The notes beneath the pieces were generated by a model, which did no database searches, was not told the DNA's origin, and saw nothing but the letters and a program-made list of their open reading frames with translations. Shown in pieces: positions 53,422 to 62,895 of a stretch of 64,000 nt of DNA. How positions within the stretch are numbered: the first letter of the stretch is position 1; the number at the start of each line of letters is the position of its first letter. The stretch lies in the NCBI RefSeq assembly GCF_030232585.1, contig NZ_JASPJX010000007.1:62001-126000 (forward strand), read 5' to 3'. The DNA comes from Corynebacterium sp. MSK008. Its GTDB lineage: Bacteria > Actinomycetota > Actinomycetes > Mycobacteriales > Mycobacteriaceae. The position numbers and the translations under genes were made by a program.

Positions 53422-54105
53422 CTAGAACGGTCCTGTTGCGTCCTTCGTGGCGAACAGGACCGTTTCTTTGCGCCCGATGGCGCCGGCGACGGGCCAGTCG
53501 TCGGCGGCCTCGGCACCGTCGGAGGCGTGGCTGGCCGCCTCCGCCTTCTCGGCGCCGGAAACCAGCAGCCACACCCGGTCGGCGGACTGCACCGCCGGCA
53601 GGGTCAGGGTGGCGCGCTCGGCTGGCGGCTTCGGCGAATCCGTCACCGTCACCACCATGGCGTCGCGCTCGCGCACCGCGTCGGTGTGGGGGAACAGCGA
53701 GTTGATGTGGCCCTCGGCGCCCATGCCCAATAGGTGGAGGTCGAAGCCGCCCTCGCCGACGAGGTGGCGGTAGCGCTTTACCGCGGCGTCCATCGGGCCG
53801 CCGTCGAGGCCGTAGCCGTAGATGTTTTCCTCTGGGATGTCCACCTTGGACAGCAGCGCCGTGCGCGCCTGGCCCTCGTTGGAGTCGGGGTGGTCCGCGG
53901 GCACGTTGCGCTCGTCTCCGAAGAAGACCTCGACGCACGACCAGTCGATGTCTTCGTCGGCCAGGCGCTCCAGCAACGCGATGCCGGCGGTGCCGCCGGT
54001 GAGCACCACGCGTGCGGTGCGTCCTTCGCCGCGGATGTCGGACATGAGGGTGGTAAACCGAGACGTTGCGGCGTCGAGAAGCGATGCAAGATCGTTAAAG
54101 CTCAT
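53422..54105 (-). CDS. pgl: 6-phosphogluconolactonase
   Basis: Hydrolyses 6-phosphogluconolactone in the oxidative pentose phosphate pathway (DevB type). 227 residues from ATG 54105 (MSFNDLASLLDAATSRF), with AAGGAGT upstream. VVLTGGTAGIALLERLA, EVFFGDERNVPADHPDSN, FDLHLLGMGAEGHINSLFPH and ERATLTLPAV match the family. It overlaps the opcA end by 11 bases and is the last gene of the tkt operon. Its final codons form part of the terminator hairpin of secG. Confidence 0.94.
   Translation of the reverse strand: MSFNDLASLLDAATSRFTTLMSDIRGEGRTARVVLTGGTAGIALLERLADEDIDWSCVEVFFGDERNVPADHPDSNEGQARTALLSKVDIPEENIYGYGLDGGPMDAAVKRYRHLVGEGGFDLHLLGMGAEGHINSLFPHTDAVRERDAMVVTVTDSPKPPAERATLTLPAVQSADRVWLLVSGAEKAEAASHASDGAEAADDWPVAGAIGRKETVLFATKDATGPF
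53425..53469 (+). terminator. secG terminator embedded in the 3' end of pgl
   Basis: Perfect 12-bp arms AACGGTCCTGTT (53426-53437) and AACAGGACCGTT (53453-53464), with a G-U pair at the base, a 15-base loop, then TTTCTTT on the plus strand. The stem lies within the last 14 codons of pgl on the other strand. On the minus strand no T-run follows, so it should work for the secG side only. Confidence 0.8.
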
Positions 54106-55024
54106 TGTGTACTCCTTGAAGTCCGCGCAGCGCGCGCTCGTAGGTGGTGTCGGGGCCGAGGTGGCGCAGGTCCTCGGCGAGGCTCTCCGCTTCGGTGCGC
54201 TCGCCCATGGCCACAAAGGAATCGGCGTTGCCGGGCGCGGAGATGCGCACGGTGTGGCTGTCCTGGACCGCGACCTCCACGTCGCCGTCGTCGCAGTGCA
54301 GCACCAGGCGGGCGATGGGGAAGTCGCCGGCCGCCTCGCCTTCGCAGCGGGTCACATCAACGCCGAGGCTGGAGGCGAGCCAGCCCGCGGCGAGATCCAC
54401 GCTCGGGTCCCCGGCGGCGCCCGCGATCTCCGCGCTGTGGATGCGCGTGCCGGGGTGGCGGTCCAGGGCGGAGGCGACGATGCCGCGCCACGGGGTGATC
54501 CGCGACCACATCATGTCCGAATCGCCGTGCTCGTAGCCCTCCGTGAGCTGCTGGAGGGTCACCCCGTTTGTGCCGCGGCGCAGGTTGGTGATGCGGCGCT
54601 GCGCGATCCGGCCCAGCTGCGTGCCCGCGGGGTGCTTCGGGGCCTTTTGCGGCCAGCATGCCACCACGGGGGTGTCCGGCAGCAGCAGCGGGGTGACCAC
54701 GGCGCCCATGTGGCCAGTCAGCTCGCCGTAGAGGCGCATGACCACGACCTCGGAGGCGCCGGCGTCGGTGGCCACCAGCACCTGCGCGTCGAGGCGGGTT
54801 TCGGCCTCCGGGTCGCCCGAGATGAGCACCAGCACGCGGGCGGGGTGCTCGAAGGAGGCGTCGCGCAGGGTCGCAAGTGTGTCGTCGATGCTGTCGTCAC
54901 GCGCGTCGTCGATGGCCACAAGCAGGGTGAGCACGCGCCCGGTGGCCAGGGAGTGGCGCTCGCGCGCGTGGGAGAGCTCGGCGGCGATGGCCTTGGTGGT
55001 GGTATCCGGCAGTTCGGTGATCAT
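54095..55024 (-). CDS. opcA: OpcA, glucose-6-phosphate dehydrogenase assembly factor
   Basis: Required for an active Zwf complex in actinobacteria and cyanobacteria. 309 residues from ATG 55024 (MITELPDTTTKAIAAELSHA); the much longer open frame upstream is a shadow of zwf. Family parts: RVLTLLVAIDDARDD, LLLPDTPVVACWPQKAPKHP, RRITNLRRGTNG and WSRITPWRGIVASALDRHP. It sits between zwf and pgl, 17 bases after zwf, as in other corynebacteria. Confidence 0.94.
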   Translation of the reverse strand: MITELPDTTTKAIAAELSHARERHSLATGRVLTLLVAIDDARDDSIDDTLATLRDASFEHPARVLVLISGDPEAETRLDAQVLVATDAGASEVVVMRLYGELTGHMGAVVTPLLLPDTPVVACWPQKAPKHPAGTQLGRIAQRRITNLRRGTNGVTLQQLTEGYEHGDSDMMWSRITPWRGIVASALDRHPGTRIHSAEIAGAAGDPSVDLAAGWLASSLGVDVTRCEGEAAGDFPIARLVLHCDDGDVEVAVQDSHTVRISAPGNADSFVAMGERTEAESLAEDLRHLGPDTTYERALRGLQGVHNEL

Positions 55025-55041
55025 GCTCGAGCCTTTCTTGC

Positions 55042-56580
55042 TTATGGACGCCGCCAAGCGCGGCCATCCATGGACAGCATGCGCTCGGCGGAGGCCGGCC
55101 CCCAGGTGCCGGCAGCGTAGTCGTCGGGGCTGCCCTGCTCGGCCCAGTAATTCAGCACCGGGTCCAGGATCTCCCAACTGCGCTCCACCTCGGAGTTGGT
55201 GGGAAACAGGCTGGACTCGTCCAAAAGCGCGTCCAGGATGAGGCGTTCGTAGGCCTCCGGGGACTGCTCCGTGAACGCCTCGGAGTAGGAGAAGTCCATG
55301 TTCACGTCGCGCAGCTCCATGCCGGGGCCGGGGACCTTGGAGCCGAAGCGCATGAGCACGCCCTCGTCGGGCTGGACGCGGATGACCACCGCGTTGTTGG
55401 TCAGAAGGTCGGTCTGGCCCTGGGAGAACGGCTGGTACGGCGGGCGCTTGAACACCAGGGCGATCTCGGTGACGCGCCTGCCCAGCCGCTTGCCGGTGCG
55501 TAGGTAGAACGGCACCCCGGCCCAGCGGCGCGAATCGATCTGCAGGGTGCAGGCCGCGAACGTCTCGGTGGTGGAGTTCGGGTCGAAACCTTCCTCCCCG
55601 CGCAGGCCAACGACTTTCTTGGAGCCCTGCCAGCCGGCGGTGTACTGGCCGCGGGCGGTGGTTTTGCCGAAGGGACCCACCGCCGAGGTGGCGCGCAGGA
55701 CCTTGAGCTTCTCGGCGCGTAGCTGGCCGGGGGAGAACGAGGTCGGCTCCTCCATGGCCACCAGGGCGAGCAGCTGGATCAGGTGGTTCTGGATCACGTC
55801 GCGGGCGGCGCCGATGCCGTCGTAGTAGCTGGCGCGCCCGCCCAGGCCGATGTCCTCGGCCATGGTGATCTGCACGTGGTCGATGTAGTGGGAGTTCCAC
55901 ACCGGCTCAAACATCTGGTTGGAAAAGCGCAGCGCCAAAATGTTCTGCACTGTTTCCTTGCCTAGGTAGTGGTCGATGCGGAACACGGACCGCTCGTCGA
56001 ACACTGCGCCGACGACCTCGTTGAGCTCCTTCGCGGACTCGAGGTCGTGGCCGAACGGTTTTTCAATGATCACCCGGCGCCACTGGTTCTCACCGGCGTG
56101 CGCCATGCCGGAGCGGTCCAGCTGGTGGACCACCTCGGCGAAAAACTCCGGCGGCACGGACAGGTAGTAGGCCCAGTTGCCGGCGGTGCCGCGCTCGTCG
56201 TCGCTGCGTTTGCAGGTGGCGGCAAGCCGGTCGAAGGCGGCGTCGTCGTCGAAGTTGCCCTGCACAAATTCGAGGCCCTCGGCGAGGCGCTGCCACACGT
56301 TCTCGTGGAACTCGGTGCGCGCTCCGTCGTCGACAGCCTTGCGCACGTACGCCTCGAAGTCGGCCTTGGACCAGTCTCGCCGCCCGTAGCCGACCAGCGT
56401 GAACCCGCCTGGCAAAAGGCCGCGGTTGGCCAGGTCGTAGACCGCCGGGAGCAGCTTCTTGCGGGCGAGGTCGCCGGTGACCCCGAAGATCACCATGCCG
56501 GAGGGGCCGGCGATCTGGGGGAGGCGTTTGTCGGCGTCAGAGCGCAGCGGGTTGGTCCACTGCTGATGCGGTGAAGTCAC
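55042..56580 (-). CDS. zwf: Glucose-6-phosphate 1-dehydrogenase
   Basis: First step of the oxidative pentose phosphate pathway. 512 residues. NADP site VIFGVTGDLARKKLLPAVYDL, catalytic RIDHYLGKETVQN, EKPFGHDLESAKELN and the C-terminal PGPGMELRDVNMDFSYSEAF. The GTG start at 56580 lies one base after the tal stop, so translation is coupled. Confidence 0.96.
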   Translation of the reverse strand: MTSPHQQWTNPLRSDADKRLPQIAGPSGMVIFGVTGDLARKKLLPAVYDLANRGLLPGGFTLVGYGRRDWSKADFEAYVRKAVDDGARTEFHENVWQRLAEGLEFVQGNFDDDAAFDRLAATCKRSDDERGTAGNWAYYLSVPPEFFAEVVHQLDRSGMAHAGENQWRRVIIEKPFGHDLESAKELNEVVGAVFDERSVFRIDHYLGKETVQNILALRFSNQMFEPVWNSHYIDHVQITMAEDIGLGGRASYYDGIGAARDVIQNHLIQLLALVAMEEPTSFSPGQLRAEKLKVLRATSAVGPFGKTTARGQYTAGWQGSKKVVGLRGEEGFDPNSTTETFAACTLQIDSRRWAGVPFYLRTGKRLGRRVTEIALVFKRPPYQPFSQGQTDLLTNNAVVIRVQPDEGVLMRFGSKVPGPGMELRDVNMDFSYSEAFTEQSPEAYERLILDALLDESSLFPTNSEVERSWEILDPVLNYWAEQGSPDDYAAGTWGPASAERMLSMDGRAWRRP

Positions 56581-56581
56581 G

Positions 56582-57673
56582 TTAGGCGAGCCTAGCAGTC
56601 ATGGAATCGAGCAGCTCCTGCCACGCGTCCACGAACTTCTCCACGCCTTCGCGCTCCAGTACGGCGACCACGTCGTCGAGGTCGATGCCCACGCCGCGCA
56701 GCGCCGCGAAGGTCTCGCGGGAGGCGGCTTCGGTGCCGGTGAGGGTGTCGCCGTGCACGCCGCCGTTGCGAAGCACGGCGTCGAGCGTCTTCTCCGGCAT
56801 CGTGTTCACGGTTTGCGGGCCGGCGAGCTCGGTGACGTACATCGTCGCCGGGTAGTCCGGGTTCTTCACACCGGTCGACGCCCACAGGGGGCGCTGGGCA
56901 TTCGCGTTCGCAGGAAGCTTCTCGACGTCAGCTCCGCCAAACTCACGCTCAAACAGCGCATACGCCAGCCGCGCGTTGGCGATGCCAGCCTTGCCGCGCA
57001 GCGCCAGCGCCTCCTCGGTGCCGATGGCCTCGAGTCGCTTGTCCACCTCGGTGTCCATGCGGGAGACGAAGAAGGACGCCACGGAGTGGATGCGGCTGAC
57101 ATCGTGGCCTGCGGCGGCGGCCTTGCGGATACCTTCCTTGTAAGCGTCGATGACCTGCTTGTAGCGCTCCACGGAGAAGATCAGGGTGACGTTGACGGAG
57201 ATGCCCTCGGCCAACGCCGCGGTGACGGCGGGCAGCGACTCGTCAGTCGCCGGGATCTTGATCATGAGGTTGTCGCGGTCCACCAGCTGCCACAGCTCGC
57301 GGGCCTGGGCGATGGTCTTTTGCTCGTCAGCGGCGAAGCGCGGGTCCACCTCGATGGAGACGCGCCCGTCCTTGCCGCCGGTGGCATCAAAGGTGTCGCG
57401 GAAGAGGTCGCAGGCGTCCTGGACGTCCTTGACGCTCATCGCGTAGACGGCCGCGTCGGCGGTGGTGCCAGCTTGCTTCAGTTCGGCGAGCTGCTCGTCG
57501 TAGTGGGTGCCGGAGCCCATCGCTGCCGCAAAGATCGCGGGGTTGGTGGTCACGCCGACGATGGATTTCGCCTGCTTCACTTCGTCCAGGTTGCCGGTGG
57601 CGATGCGCTCGCGCGACAGGTCGTCGAGCCAGGTGGAGGTTCCGGCCTGGTAGAGATCGTCGATTGCGGTCAT
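56582..57673 (-). CDS. tal: Transaldolase
   Basis: Non-oxidative pentose phosphate enzyme with a Schiff-base Lys. 363 residues from ATG 57673 (MTAIDDLYQAGTSTWLDDLS), with AAGGAAT upstream. SIVGVTTNPAIFAAA, NLMIKIPATDESLPAVTAAL (active-site Lys), SVNVTLIFSVERYKQVI and LWASTGVKNPDYPATMYV are present. The longer type 2 form usual in actinobacteria. Confidence 0.95.
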   Translation of the reverse strand: MTAIDDLYQAGTSTWLDDLSRERIATGNLDEVKQAKSIVGVTTNPAIFAAAMGSGTHYDEQLAELKQAGTTADAAVYAMSVKDVQDACDLFRDTFDATGGKDGRVSIEVDPRFAADEQKTIAQARELWQLVDRDNLMIKIPATDESLPAVTAALAEGISVNVTLIFSVERYKQVIDAYKEGIRKAAAAGHDVSRIHSVASFFVSRMDTEVDKRLEAIGTEEALALRGKAGIANARLAYALFEREFGGADVEKLPANANAQRPLWASTGVKNPDYPATMYVTELAGPQTVNTMPEKTLDAVLRNGGVHGDTLTGTEAASRETFAALRGVGIDLDDVVAVLEREGVEKFVDAWQELLDSMTARLA

Positions 57674-57696
57674 GTTGTATTCCTTCCTGTGCGAAC

Positions 57697-59868
57697 CTAG
57701 CGCCCGTCGCCTCGGGTCGGCTCGGACTCGGTGTCGCCGACGCGCACGCTCGTGGCCACGCTGCGCTCTTCGCGCACGCACTCGAGGGTCTCGCGGGCGG
57801 TGCGCACGACGTTATCGGTGGTGAAGCCGAAGCGTTCGAACAGTTCGGCGCCGGGGGCGGAGGCGCCGAAGTGCTCCAGGGAGACGGCGCGGCCGTACTC
57901 GCCGAGGAAGCGGAACCACGGCATCGAGGTCGCGGCCTCGACGGAGACGCGGGCTTTGACGTCGCGCGGCAGCACGGCATCGATGTAGGCGTCGTCTTGC
58001 TCCATGAACCAGTCCATGGACGGCACGGACACCACGCGCGTTGCGGTGCCTTCGGACTCGAGGACCTTGGCGGCCTCGACGGCGTACTGCACCTCGGAGC
58101 CGGAGGCCATGAGGATCAGCTCCGGTGTGTCCGCGGATTCCTCGACCAGCACGTAGGCGCCACGGGCCACGCCCTCGAAAGCCTTCTCCTTGGTGCCCTC
58201 CAGCACCGGCAGGTTCTGGCGGGACAGCGCCAGCGCCTTCGGCTGCTCCTTCGCCTCGAGCGCGGCGATCCAGGCTGCGGAGGTCTCGTTCGCGTCGGCC
58301 GGGCGGATCACGGCGACGTCCGGGATGGCGCGCAGCGCAGCGAGGGTCTCCACCGGCTGGTGGGTCGGGCCGTCCTCGCCGAGCCCGATGGAGTCGTGGG
58401 TGAACACGTAATAGCCGTCAATGCCGGACAGGGCGGCCACGCGGATGGCGGGGTAGAGGTACTCGGAGAAGATGAGGAAGGTGCCGCCGTAGACGCGTGT
58501 GCCGCCGTGCAGCGCGATGCCGTTCATCACCGCGCCCATGGCGTGCTCGCGGATGCCGAAGTGCAGGTTGCGACCGTAGGGGTCGGCGGAGAACATCTCG
58601 GTGGAAATGGAGCGCGGGCCGAAGGACTTCGCACCCTCGATCAGGGTGTTGTTGGACCCGGCCAGGTCGGCGGAGCCGCCCCACAGCTCGGGCAGCGCGG
58701 CTGCGGCGGCCTGGATCGCGGATGCGGAGGCCTTGCGGGTGGCCACACCCTTCGCGTCCGGCTCCCAGGTGGGGAAGTCCTTGGCCCAGTCGGCGGGCAG
58801 CTCGCGGGAGGTCAGGCGGTCCAGCAGCGCCTTGCGCTCCGGGTTCGCCTCGGCCCAGGCGTTGAACTTCTCGTCCCAGGCAGCGCGCTTCTCTGCCGCG
58901 CGATCGCGCAGCTTGCGCGTGTGGGCAATGACCTCGTCCTCTTCGGGGAAGTGCACGGCCGGGTCGAAGTCGAGCGCCTCCTTGACCGCGGCGACCTCGT
59001 CCGCGCCGAGTGCCGCGCCGTGGATGGCGCCGGTGTTCATCAGGTTCGGGGCCGGGTAGCCGATCACGGTCTTGACGCGGATGATCGTCGGCTTGGTCGG
59101 CTCCGCCTTCGCCTCGGCCACGGCGGCCTCGATGGCGGCGACGTCCTCGCCGGATTCGACGGTGAGGGTCTGCCAGCCGTAGGCGTCGTAACGCTTGAGC
59201 ACGTCCTCAGTGAATGCGATCTGGGTGTCGTCCTCGATGGAGATGCGGTTGTCGTCCCAGAAGAGGATGAGGTTGCCCAGCTGCTGGGTGCCGGCGAGCG
59301 AGGACGCCTCGGAGGTCACGCCCTCCTGCAGGCAGCCGTCGCCGGCCACGACGTAGATAAAGTGGTCGAAGGGGGACTCGCCGGCGGGGGCGTCGGGGTC
59401 GAACAGGCCACGCTCACGTCGAGAAGCCATTGCCATGCCCACTGCTGAGGCGAGGCCTTGGCCGAGCGGGCCGGTGGTGATCTCGATGTGGTCGGTGTGG
59501 TTGTACTCCGGGTGGCCCGGGGTCTTCGAGCCCCAGGTGCGCAGGTCCTTCAAGTCCTGCAGCTCCAGCCCGAAGCCGCCGAGGTAGAGCTGCACGTACT
59601 GCGTGAGCGAGGAGTGGCCGTTGGACAGCACGAAGCGGTCGCGGCCCACCCAGTCCTTGTCGGACGGGTCCACGTCCATCACGCGCTGGAACAGGGTGTA
59701 GGCCAGCGGCGCGAGGCTCATGGCGGTGCCGGGGTGGCCGGAGCCGCAATTCTCCACCGCGTCCGCGGCGAGCACCCTGGCCGTGTCAACGGCGCGGGTG
59801 TCGGTCTCGGTCCAGTCCTGCGGGTAGTTGCGCTCGGTCATTGCCTGCAGTTTCGGGGGCAGCGTCAT
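57697..59868 (-). CDS. tkt: Transketolase
   Basis: Thiamine diphosphate enzyme exchanging two-carbon units. 723 residues from ATG 59868 (MTLPPKLQAMTERNYPQDW), preceded by GCGAGGAAC. Features: NCGSGHPGTAMSLAPLAY, TTGPLGQGLASAVGMA, the ThDP motif beginning VVAGDGCLQEGVTSEA and ending WDDNRIS, IREHAMGAVMNGI, and THDSIGLGEDGPTHQPVE. The C-terminus runs about 20-25 residues past the usual end (EERSVATSVRVGDTESEP). It leads the tkt-tal-zwf-opcA-pgl operon. Confidence 0.96.
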   Translation of the reverse strand: MTLPPKLQAMTERNYPQDWTETDTRAVDTARVLAADAVENCGSGHPGTAMSLAPLAYTLFQRVMDVDPSDKDWVGRDRFVLSNGHSSLTQYVQLYLGGFGLELQDLKDLRTWGSKTPGHPEYNHTDHIEITTGPLGQGLASAVGMAMASRRERGLFDPDAPAGESPFDHFIYVVAGDGCLQEGVTSEASSLAGTQQLGNLILFWDDNRISIEDDTQIAFTEDVLKRYDAYGWQTLTVESGEDVAAIEAAVAEAKAEPTKPTIIRVKTVIGYPAPNLMNTGAIHGAALGADEVAAVKEALDFDPAVHFPEEDEVIAHTRKLRDRAAEKRAAWDEKFNAWAEANPERKALLDRLTSRELPADWAKDFPTWEPDAKGVATRKASASAIQAAAAALPELWGGSADLAGSNNTLIEGAKSFGPRSISTEMFSADPYGRNLHFGIREHAMGAVMNGIALHGGTRVYGGTFLIFSEYLYPAIRVAALSGIDGYYVFTHDSIGLGEDGPTHQPVETLAALRAIPDVAVIRPADANETSAAWIAALEAKEQPKALALSRQNLPVLEGTKEKAFEGVARGAYVLVEESADTPELILMASGSEVQYAVEAAKVLESEGTATRVVSVPSMDWFMEQDDAYIDAVLPRDVKARVSVEAATSMPWFRFLGEYGRAVSLEHFGASAPGAELFERFGFTTDNVVRTARETLECVREERSVATSVRVGDTESEPTRGDGR

Positions 59869-59899
59869 GGGTTCCTCGCTTTCTTTAAGGTCGCCCAAA

Positions 59900-59905
59900 A
59901 GCATA
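59900..59905 (-). promoter_or_regulatory. Candidate -10 box of the tkt operon
   Basis: On the minus strand TATGCT stands about 31 bases before the tkt start codon, in the context GCGATATGCT. The -35 position is poor. It fits a short leader containing the ribosome binding site. Confidence 0.4.
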
Positions 59906-59960
59906 TCGCTTATCGACGCCTCCGGTCCCACCCGTTCCTCGATTCGTCCCCTCGCTCTGG

Positions 59961-59989
59961 TTGGGGCTACCATCGTCCGAAGGTATGAT
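59961..59989 (+). promoter_or_regulatory. Candidate ctaB promoter
   Basis: TTGGGG (59961-59966), 17-base spacer, TATGAT (59984-59989). A good match to a sigma-A promoter, divergent from tkt, 38 bases before the ctaB start. Confidence 0.55.
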
Positions 59990-60027
59990 TGCCCGCGCAT
60001 ATCGGCGGTACAAAAAGGAGAGAGTTG

Positions 60028-60942
60028 TTGGAGACCATCAAGGCATATTTCGCGTTGACGAAGCCGAGGGTCATTGAACTTCTCTTGGTTGCCGCGATTC
60101 CCGCGATGCTGCAGGCGCACCGCGGCGAGGTGCACCTCTGGCTCGTGCTGGGCACGCTGCTCGGCGGTTGGATGGGGGCGGCGGCCGCGAACACCTTCAA
60201 CATGGTCGCGGACTATGACATCGACCAGAAGATGGGCCGCACCCGCGCCCGCCCGCTGGTGCGCCACTCGGTGACCAAGCAGAAGGCGGCGGTGTTCGCC
60301 TGGGTCATGCTGGTGCTGTCCGTGCTGTGGCTCGGGGTGCTGTGCAACTCCTGGCTGGCGGCGTTTTTCATCCTTTTGACCAACTTCTTCTACATCTTCG
60401 TCTACACGAAGTGGCTGAAGCGCCGCACCTGGCAAAACGTCATCTGGGGCGGCGCCGCCGGCTGCATGCCCGTGATGGTGGGCTGGGCCGTGATCCGCGA
60501 CAACGTCCACGACGGCTCCGCCGACAACTGGTGGCAGGCCATTGTCCTGTTTTTGATCATCTTCTTCTGGACCCCGCCGCACACCTGGGCGCTGGCCATG
60601 AAGTACAAGGACGACTACGCCCGCGCCAACGTGCCTATGCTGCCGGTGGTGGCCTCCGCCGAGGAGACCTCGCGCCAGATCGTGATCTACTCCTGGCTCA
60701 CCGTGGCCGTTTCCCTACTGCTGGTGCCGGCCGCGTCCTGGATCTACCTGGCAGCCGCGATCATCTCGGGCGTGGCGTTTCTGGTCATGGCGACCAAGCT
60801 GCACCAGGGCATTGTGCGCGGCGAGAACGTCAAGCCACTGAAGCTGTTCATCCTCTCCAACAACTACCTCGCCGCGCTGTTTCTGGGCCTGTCCTTCGAC
60901 GCGGTGCTCGGCTGGGAGACCGTCGGCCAGCTGCTGTTCTAA
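60028..60942 (+). CDS. ctaB: Heme O synthase (protoheme IX farnesyltransferase)
   Basis: UbiA-family membrane prenyltransferase that adds a farnesyl group to heme B. 304 residues from TTG 60028 ([20 protein letters not shown]), with AAAAGGAG seven bases upstream; the TTG three bases earlier is too close to it. The prenyl-diphosphate motif [20 protein letters not shown] and the second Asp loop region ([20 protein letters not shown]) are present, with about eight to nine membrane helices. It works with ctaA, 950 bases downstream on the other strand. Confidence 0.95.
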   Translation: METIKAYFALTKPRVIELLLVAAIPAMLQAHRGEVHLWLVLGTLLGGWMGAAAANTFNMVADYDIDQKMGRTRARPLVRHSVTKQKAAVFAWVMLVLSVLWLGVLCNSWLAAFFILLTNFFYIFVYTKWLKRRTWQNVIWGGAAGCMPVMVGWAVIRDNVHDGSADNWWQAIVLFLIIFFWTPPHTWALAMKYKDDYARANVPMLPVVASAEETSRQIVIYSWLTVAVSLLLVPAASWIYLAAAIISGVAFLVMATKLHQGIVRGENVKPLKLFILSNNYLAALFLGLSFDAVLGWETVGQLLF

Positions 60943-61895
60943 ACCTTCAGCACAACCGAGCCGGTGGTTTTGCGCGCCTGCAGGTCCTCGTGGGCCTGGC
61001 GGGCGTTTTTCAGCTCATAGGGCGGGTGGATGCGGATCTTTACCGTGCCCTCTTCAACCGCCCGGGCGACGGCCTGGGCGCGCATAAGGAACTCGTCGTC
61101 GGTGGCCACGTAGTGCTTCAGCGACGGGCGGGTGAGAAACAGCGCGCCGTGGGCGTTGAGCTCCTGGATTTTGAACGGCTCGACGTCGCCGGAGGCAGAG
61201 CCGAACGAGCACACCAGCCCGCGCGGGCGGGTGACGTTTAGGCACATCTCGAAGGTGTCCTGCCCGACGCCGTCGTAGACCACGTCCACGCCGCCGCCGT
61301 TTTCCGCCTTGATCTGCTCGGCCAGGTCCTCGCTGTAGCGGAACACCTTGGTCGCGCCCGCCTCGTAGGCGAGCTGTTCTTTCTCGTCGGTGGAGACCAC
61401 CGAGTACACGGTCGCCTCCTCGGCGGCCGCCATCTGGGTCAGGATCAGCCCCACGCCGCCGGCGCCGGCGGTGACAACCATGGTGTCGCCCGGCTTCGTC
61501 TCGCGCACGCCGTGGAGCAGGTAGTGCGAGGTCATGCCCTGCAGCAGCATCGAGGCCGCCACCTCAGGTGCCACGCCCTCCGGCACGGCGACCAGGCGGT
61601 TGCGGTCTACCGCCACCTGTTCCGCATAGGAGCCGGGGGCGGCATGCCAGGCCACCAGGGTGCCGGGTGCGATCTCGCCCAGGGGATCTTCCACCACGCG
61701 GCCGCAGCCCTCGGTGCCGGGGATATACGGCGGGTTAGAGGGGTAGGTTCCGGAGCGGAAGTAGGTGTCGATGTAGTTGATGCCGGCGTACGTGACGTCG
61801 ACAAGCAACTGCCCCTCAGACGGCTGTGGCGGCTCGACGTCCTTGTACTCGAGGACTTCCGGGCCGCCGTGGGATGTGACAACGATTGCTTTCAT
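60939..61895 (-). CDS. qor: NADPH:quinone oxidoreductase (zinc-free MDR family)
   Basis: 318 residues from ATG 61895 ([20 protein letters not shown]); the open frame extends 20 codons further without family similarity. Quinone-reductase-like features are [26 protein letters not shown], the NADPH-binding [16 protein letters not shown] and [15 protein letters not shown]. No zinc-ligand cysteines are seen, which agrees with the QOR branch. It overlaps the ctaB end tail to tail. The substrate is inferred only from the family. Confidence 0.9.
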   Translation of the reverse strand: MKAIVVTSHGGPEVLEYKDVEPPQPSEGQLLVDVTYAGINYIDTYFRSGTYPSNPPYIPGTEGCGRVVEDPLGEIAPGTLVAWHAAPGSYAEQVAVDRNRLVAVPEGVAPEVAASMLLQGMTSHYLLHGVRETKPGDTMVVTAGAGGVGLILTQMAAAEEATVYSVVSTDEKEQLAYEAGATKVFRYSEDLAEQIKAENGGGVDVVYDGVGQDTFEMCLNVTRPRGLVCSFGSASGDVEPFKIQELNAHGALFLTRPSLKHYVATDDEFLMRAQAVARAVEEGTVKIRIHPPYELKNARQAHEDLQARKTTGSVVLKV

Positions 61896-61896
61896 G

Positions 61897-62847
61897 TCAC
61901 ACGAGCGTAGGCAACCTGCGCTTCCCATGTGCAAAAAGGAACCCGCTAAATGCAACCACGACCGACGACATGGCGATATGCGCCGGGATTGTCCAGCGCG
62001 GAACCCCCATGCGGAACTGAATCACGCCGATGGCCCACTGCACCAGGATCATCGCGATGAGCACGTACACCGTGCGTTTGGCGTCCTCCGGCGCGCCCGA
62101 GTTGCGCAGCAGCACCGCGGTGATGACGGTGGCGATGAGGTAGAGGTACATGCACACCGAGTGCACGTAAGCGAGCACACGCGTATCCATCTCGAGGCGG
62201 CCCTCCATGCCCACGCCGGCGTCGCCGGAGTGGGGGCCCGAGCCGGTGACCATAGTGCCGGTGATGAGCACGAGGCACAGCGCCGCCGCGGCGATGAGCG
62301 TCCACGTCTGCGCGGAACCGGGGTAGCGGCGGGTAGGCACCGCTGTGTCGGTTTCGGCGATGCGCATATACAGCACCGCGGCGACGAACACCAGCACCAT
62401 CGACGGCAGGAAGTGCACCGCCACGGACCACCAGCGCAGGTCCAGCCGCACGGAGATGCCGCCGATGACGGCCTGCACGACCACGCCCAGCAGGGAAATC
62501 CAGGCCAGCGTTTTGATGTCTTTGTGGCGACCGGCGCGGATCACAGCGAACAGCACGAGGCCGGCGGCCGCGGCAACCACGAAGGCGAGGAGGCGGTTGC
62601 CGAACTCGATGGCTTGGTGGATCCAGGGGGCCGCGCCGGCGACCGGCACGAGCGAGCCCTCGTGGCACAGCGGCCACGTGTCGCAGCCGAGGCCGGAGCC
62701 GGTCACGCGAACCAGGGAGCCGGTGACGGTGATGCCGCCCTGGCACAAAAGCAGCACCATCGCGAGGGTGCGCTGTAGCTTCAGCGACGGGTCGCGCCAG
62801 GCATCCCTCCAGGAACTCGGGCGGGTATCAGCTGTGGTTGCGGTCAC
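61897..62847 (-). CDS. ctaA: Heme A synthase
   Basis: Converts heme O to heme A for cytochrome aa3. 316 residues with eight membrane helices in two four-helix bundles. The heme-ligand His residues (HQAIEFGNRLLAF; AVHFLPSMVLV; YVHSVCMYLYL; PAHIAMSSVVV) and the extracytoplasmic cysteine pair in GLGCDTWPLCHEG are in place. GTG start at 62847; qor starts one base after its stop, so the two are probably cotranscribed. Confidence 0.94.
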   Translation of the reverse strand: MTATTADTRPSSWRDAWRDPSLKLQRTLAMVLLLCQGGITVTGSLVRVTGSGLGCDTWPLCHEGSLVPVAGAAPWIHQAIEFGNRLLAFVVAAAAGLVLFAVIRAGRHKDIKTLAWISLLGVVVQAVIGGISVRLDLRWWSVAVHFLPSMVLVFVAAVLYMRIAETDTAVPTRRYPGSAQTWTLIAAAALCLVLITGTMVTGSGPHSGDAGVGMEGRLEMDTRVLAYVHSVCMYLYLIATVITAVLLRNSGAPEDAKRTVYVLIAMILVQWAIGVIQFRMGVPRWTIPAHIAMSSVVVAFSGFLFAHGKRRLPTLV

Positions 62848-62895
62848 TGTTTCTCCAACTTTCGGACGATGTTGATCGTGGTGAGTGTATCGCGC

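Noticed and set aside
57697..60582. 961-codon frame for transketolase
   Set aside because: Only the part from ATG 59868 matches transketolase; the upstream codons are antisense to ctaB and cross the divergent promoter region.
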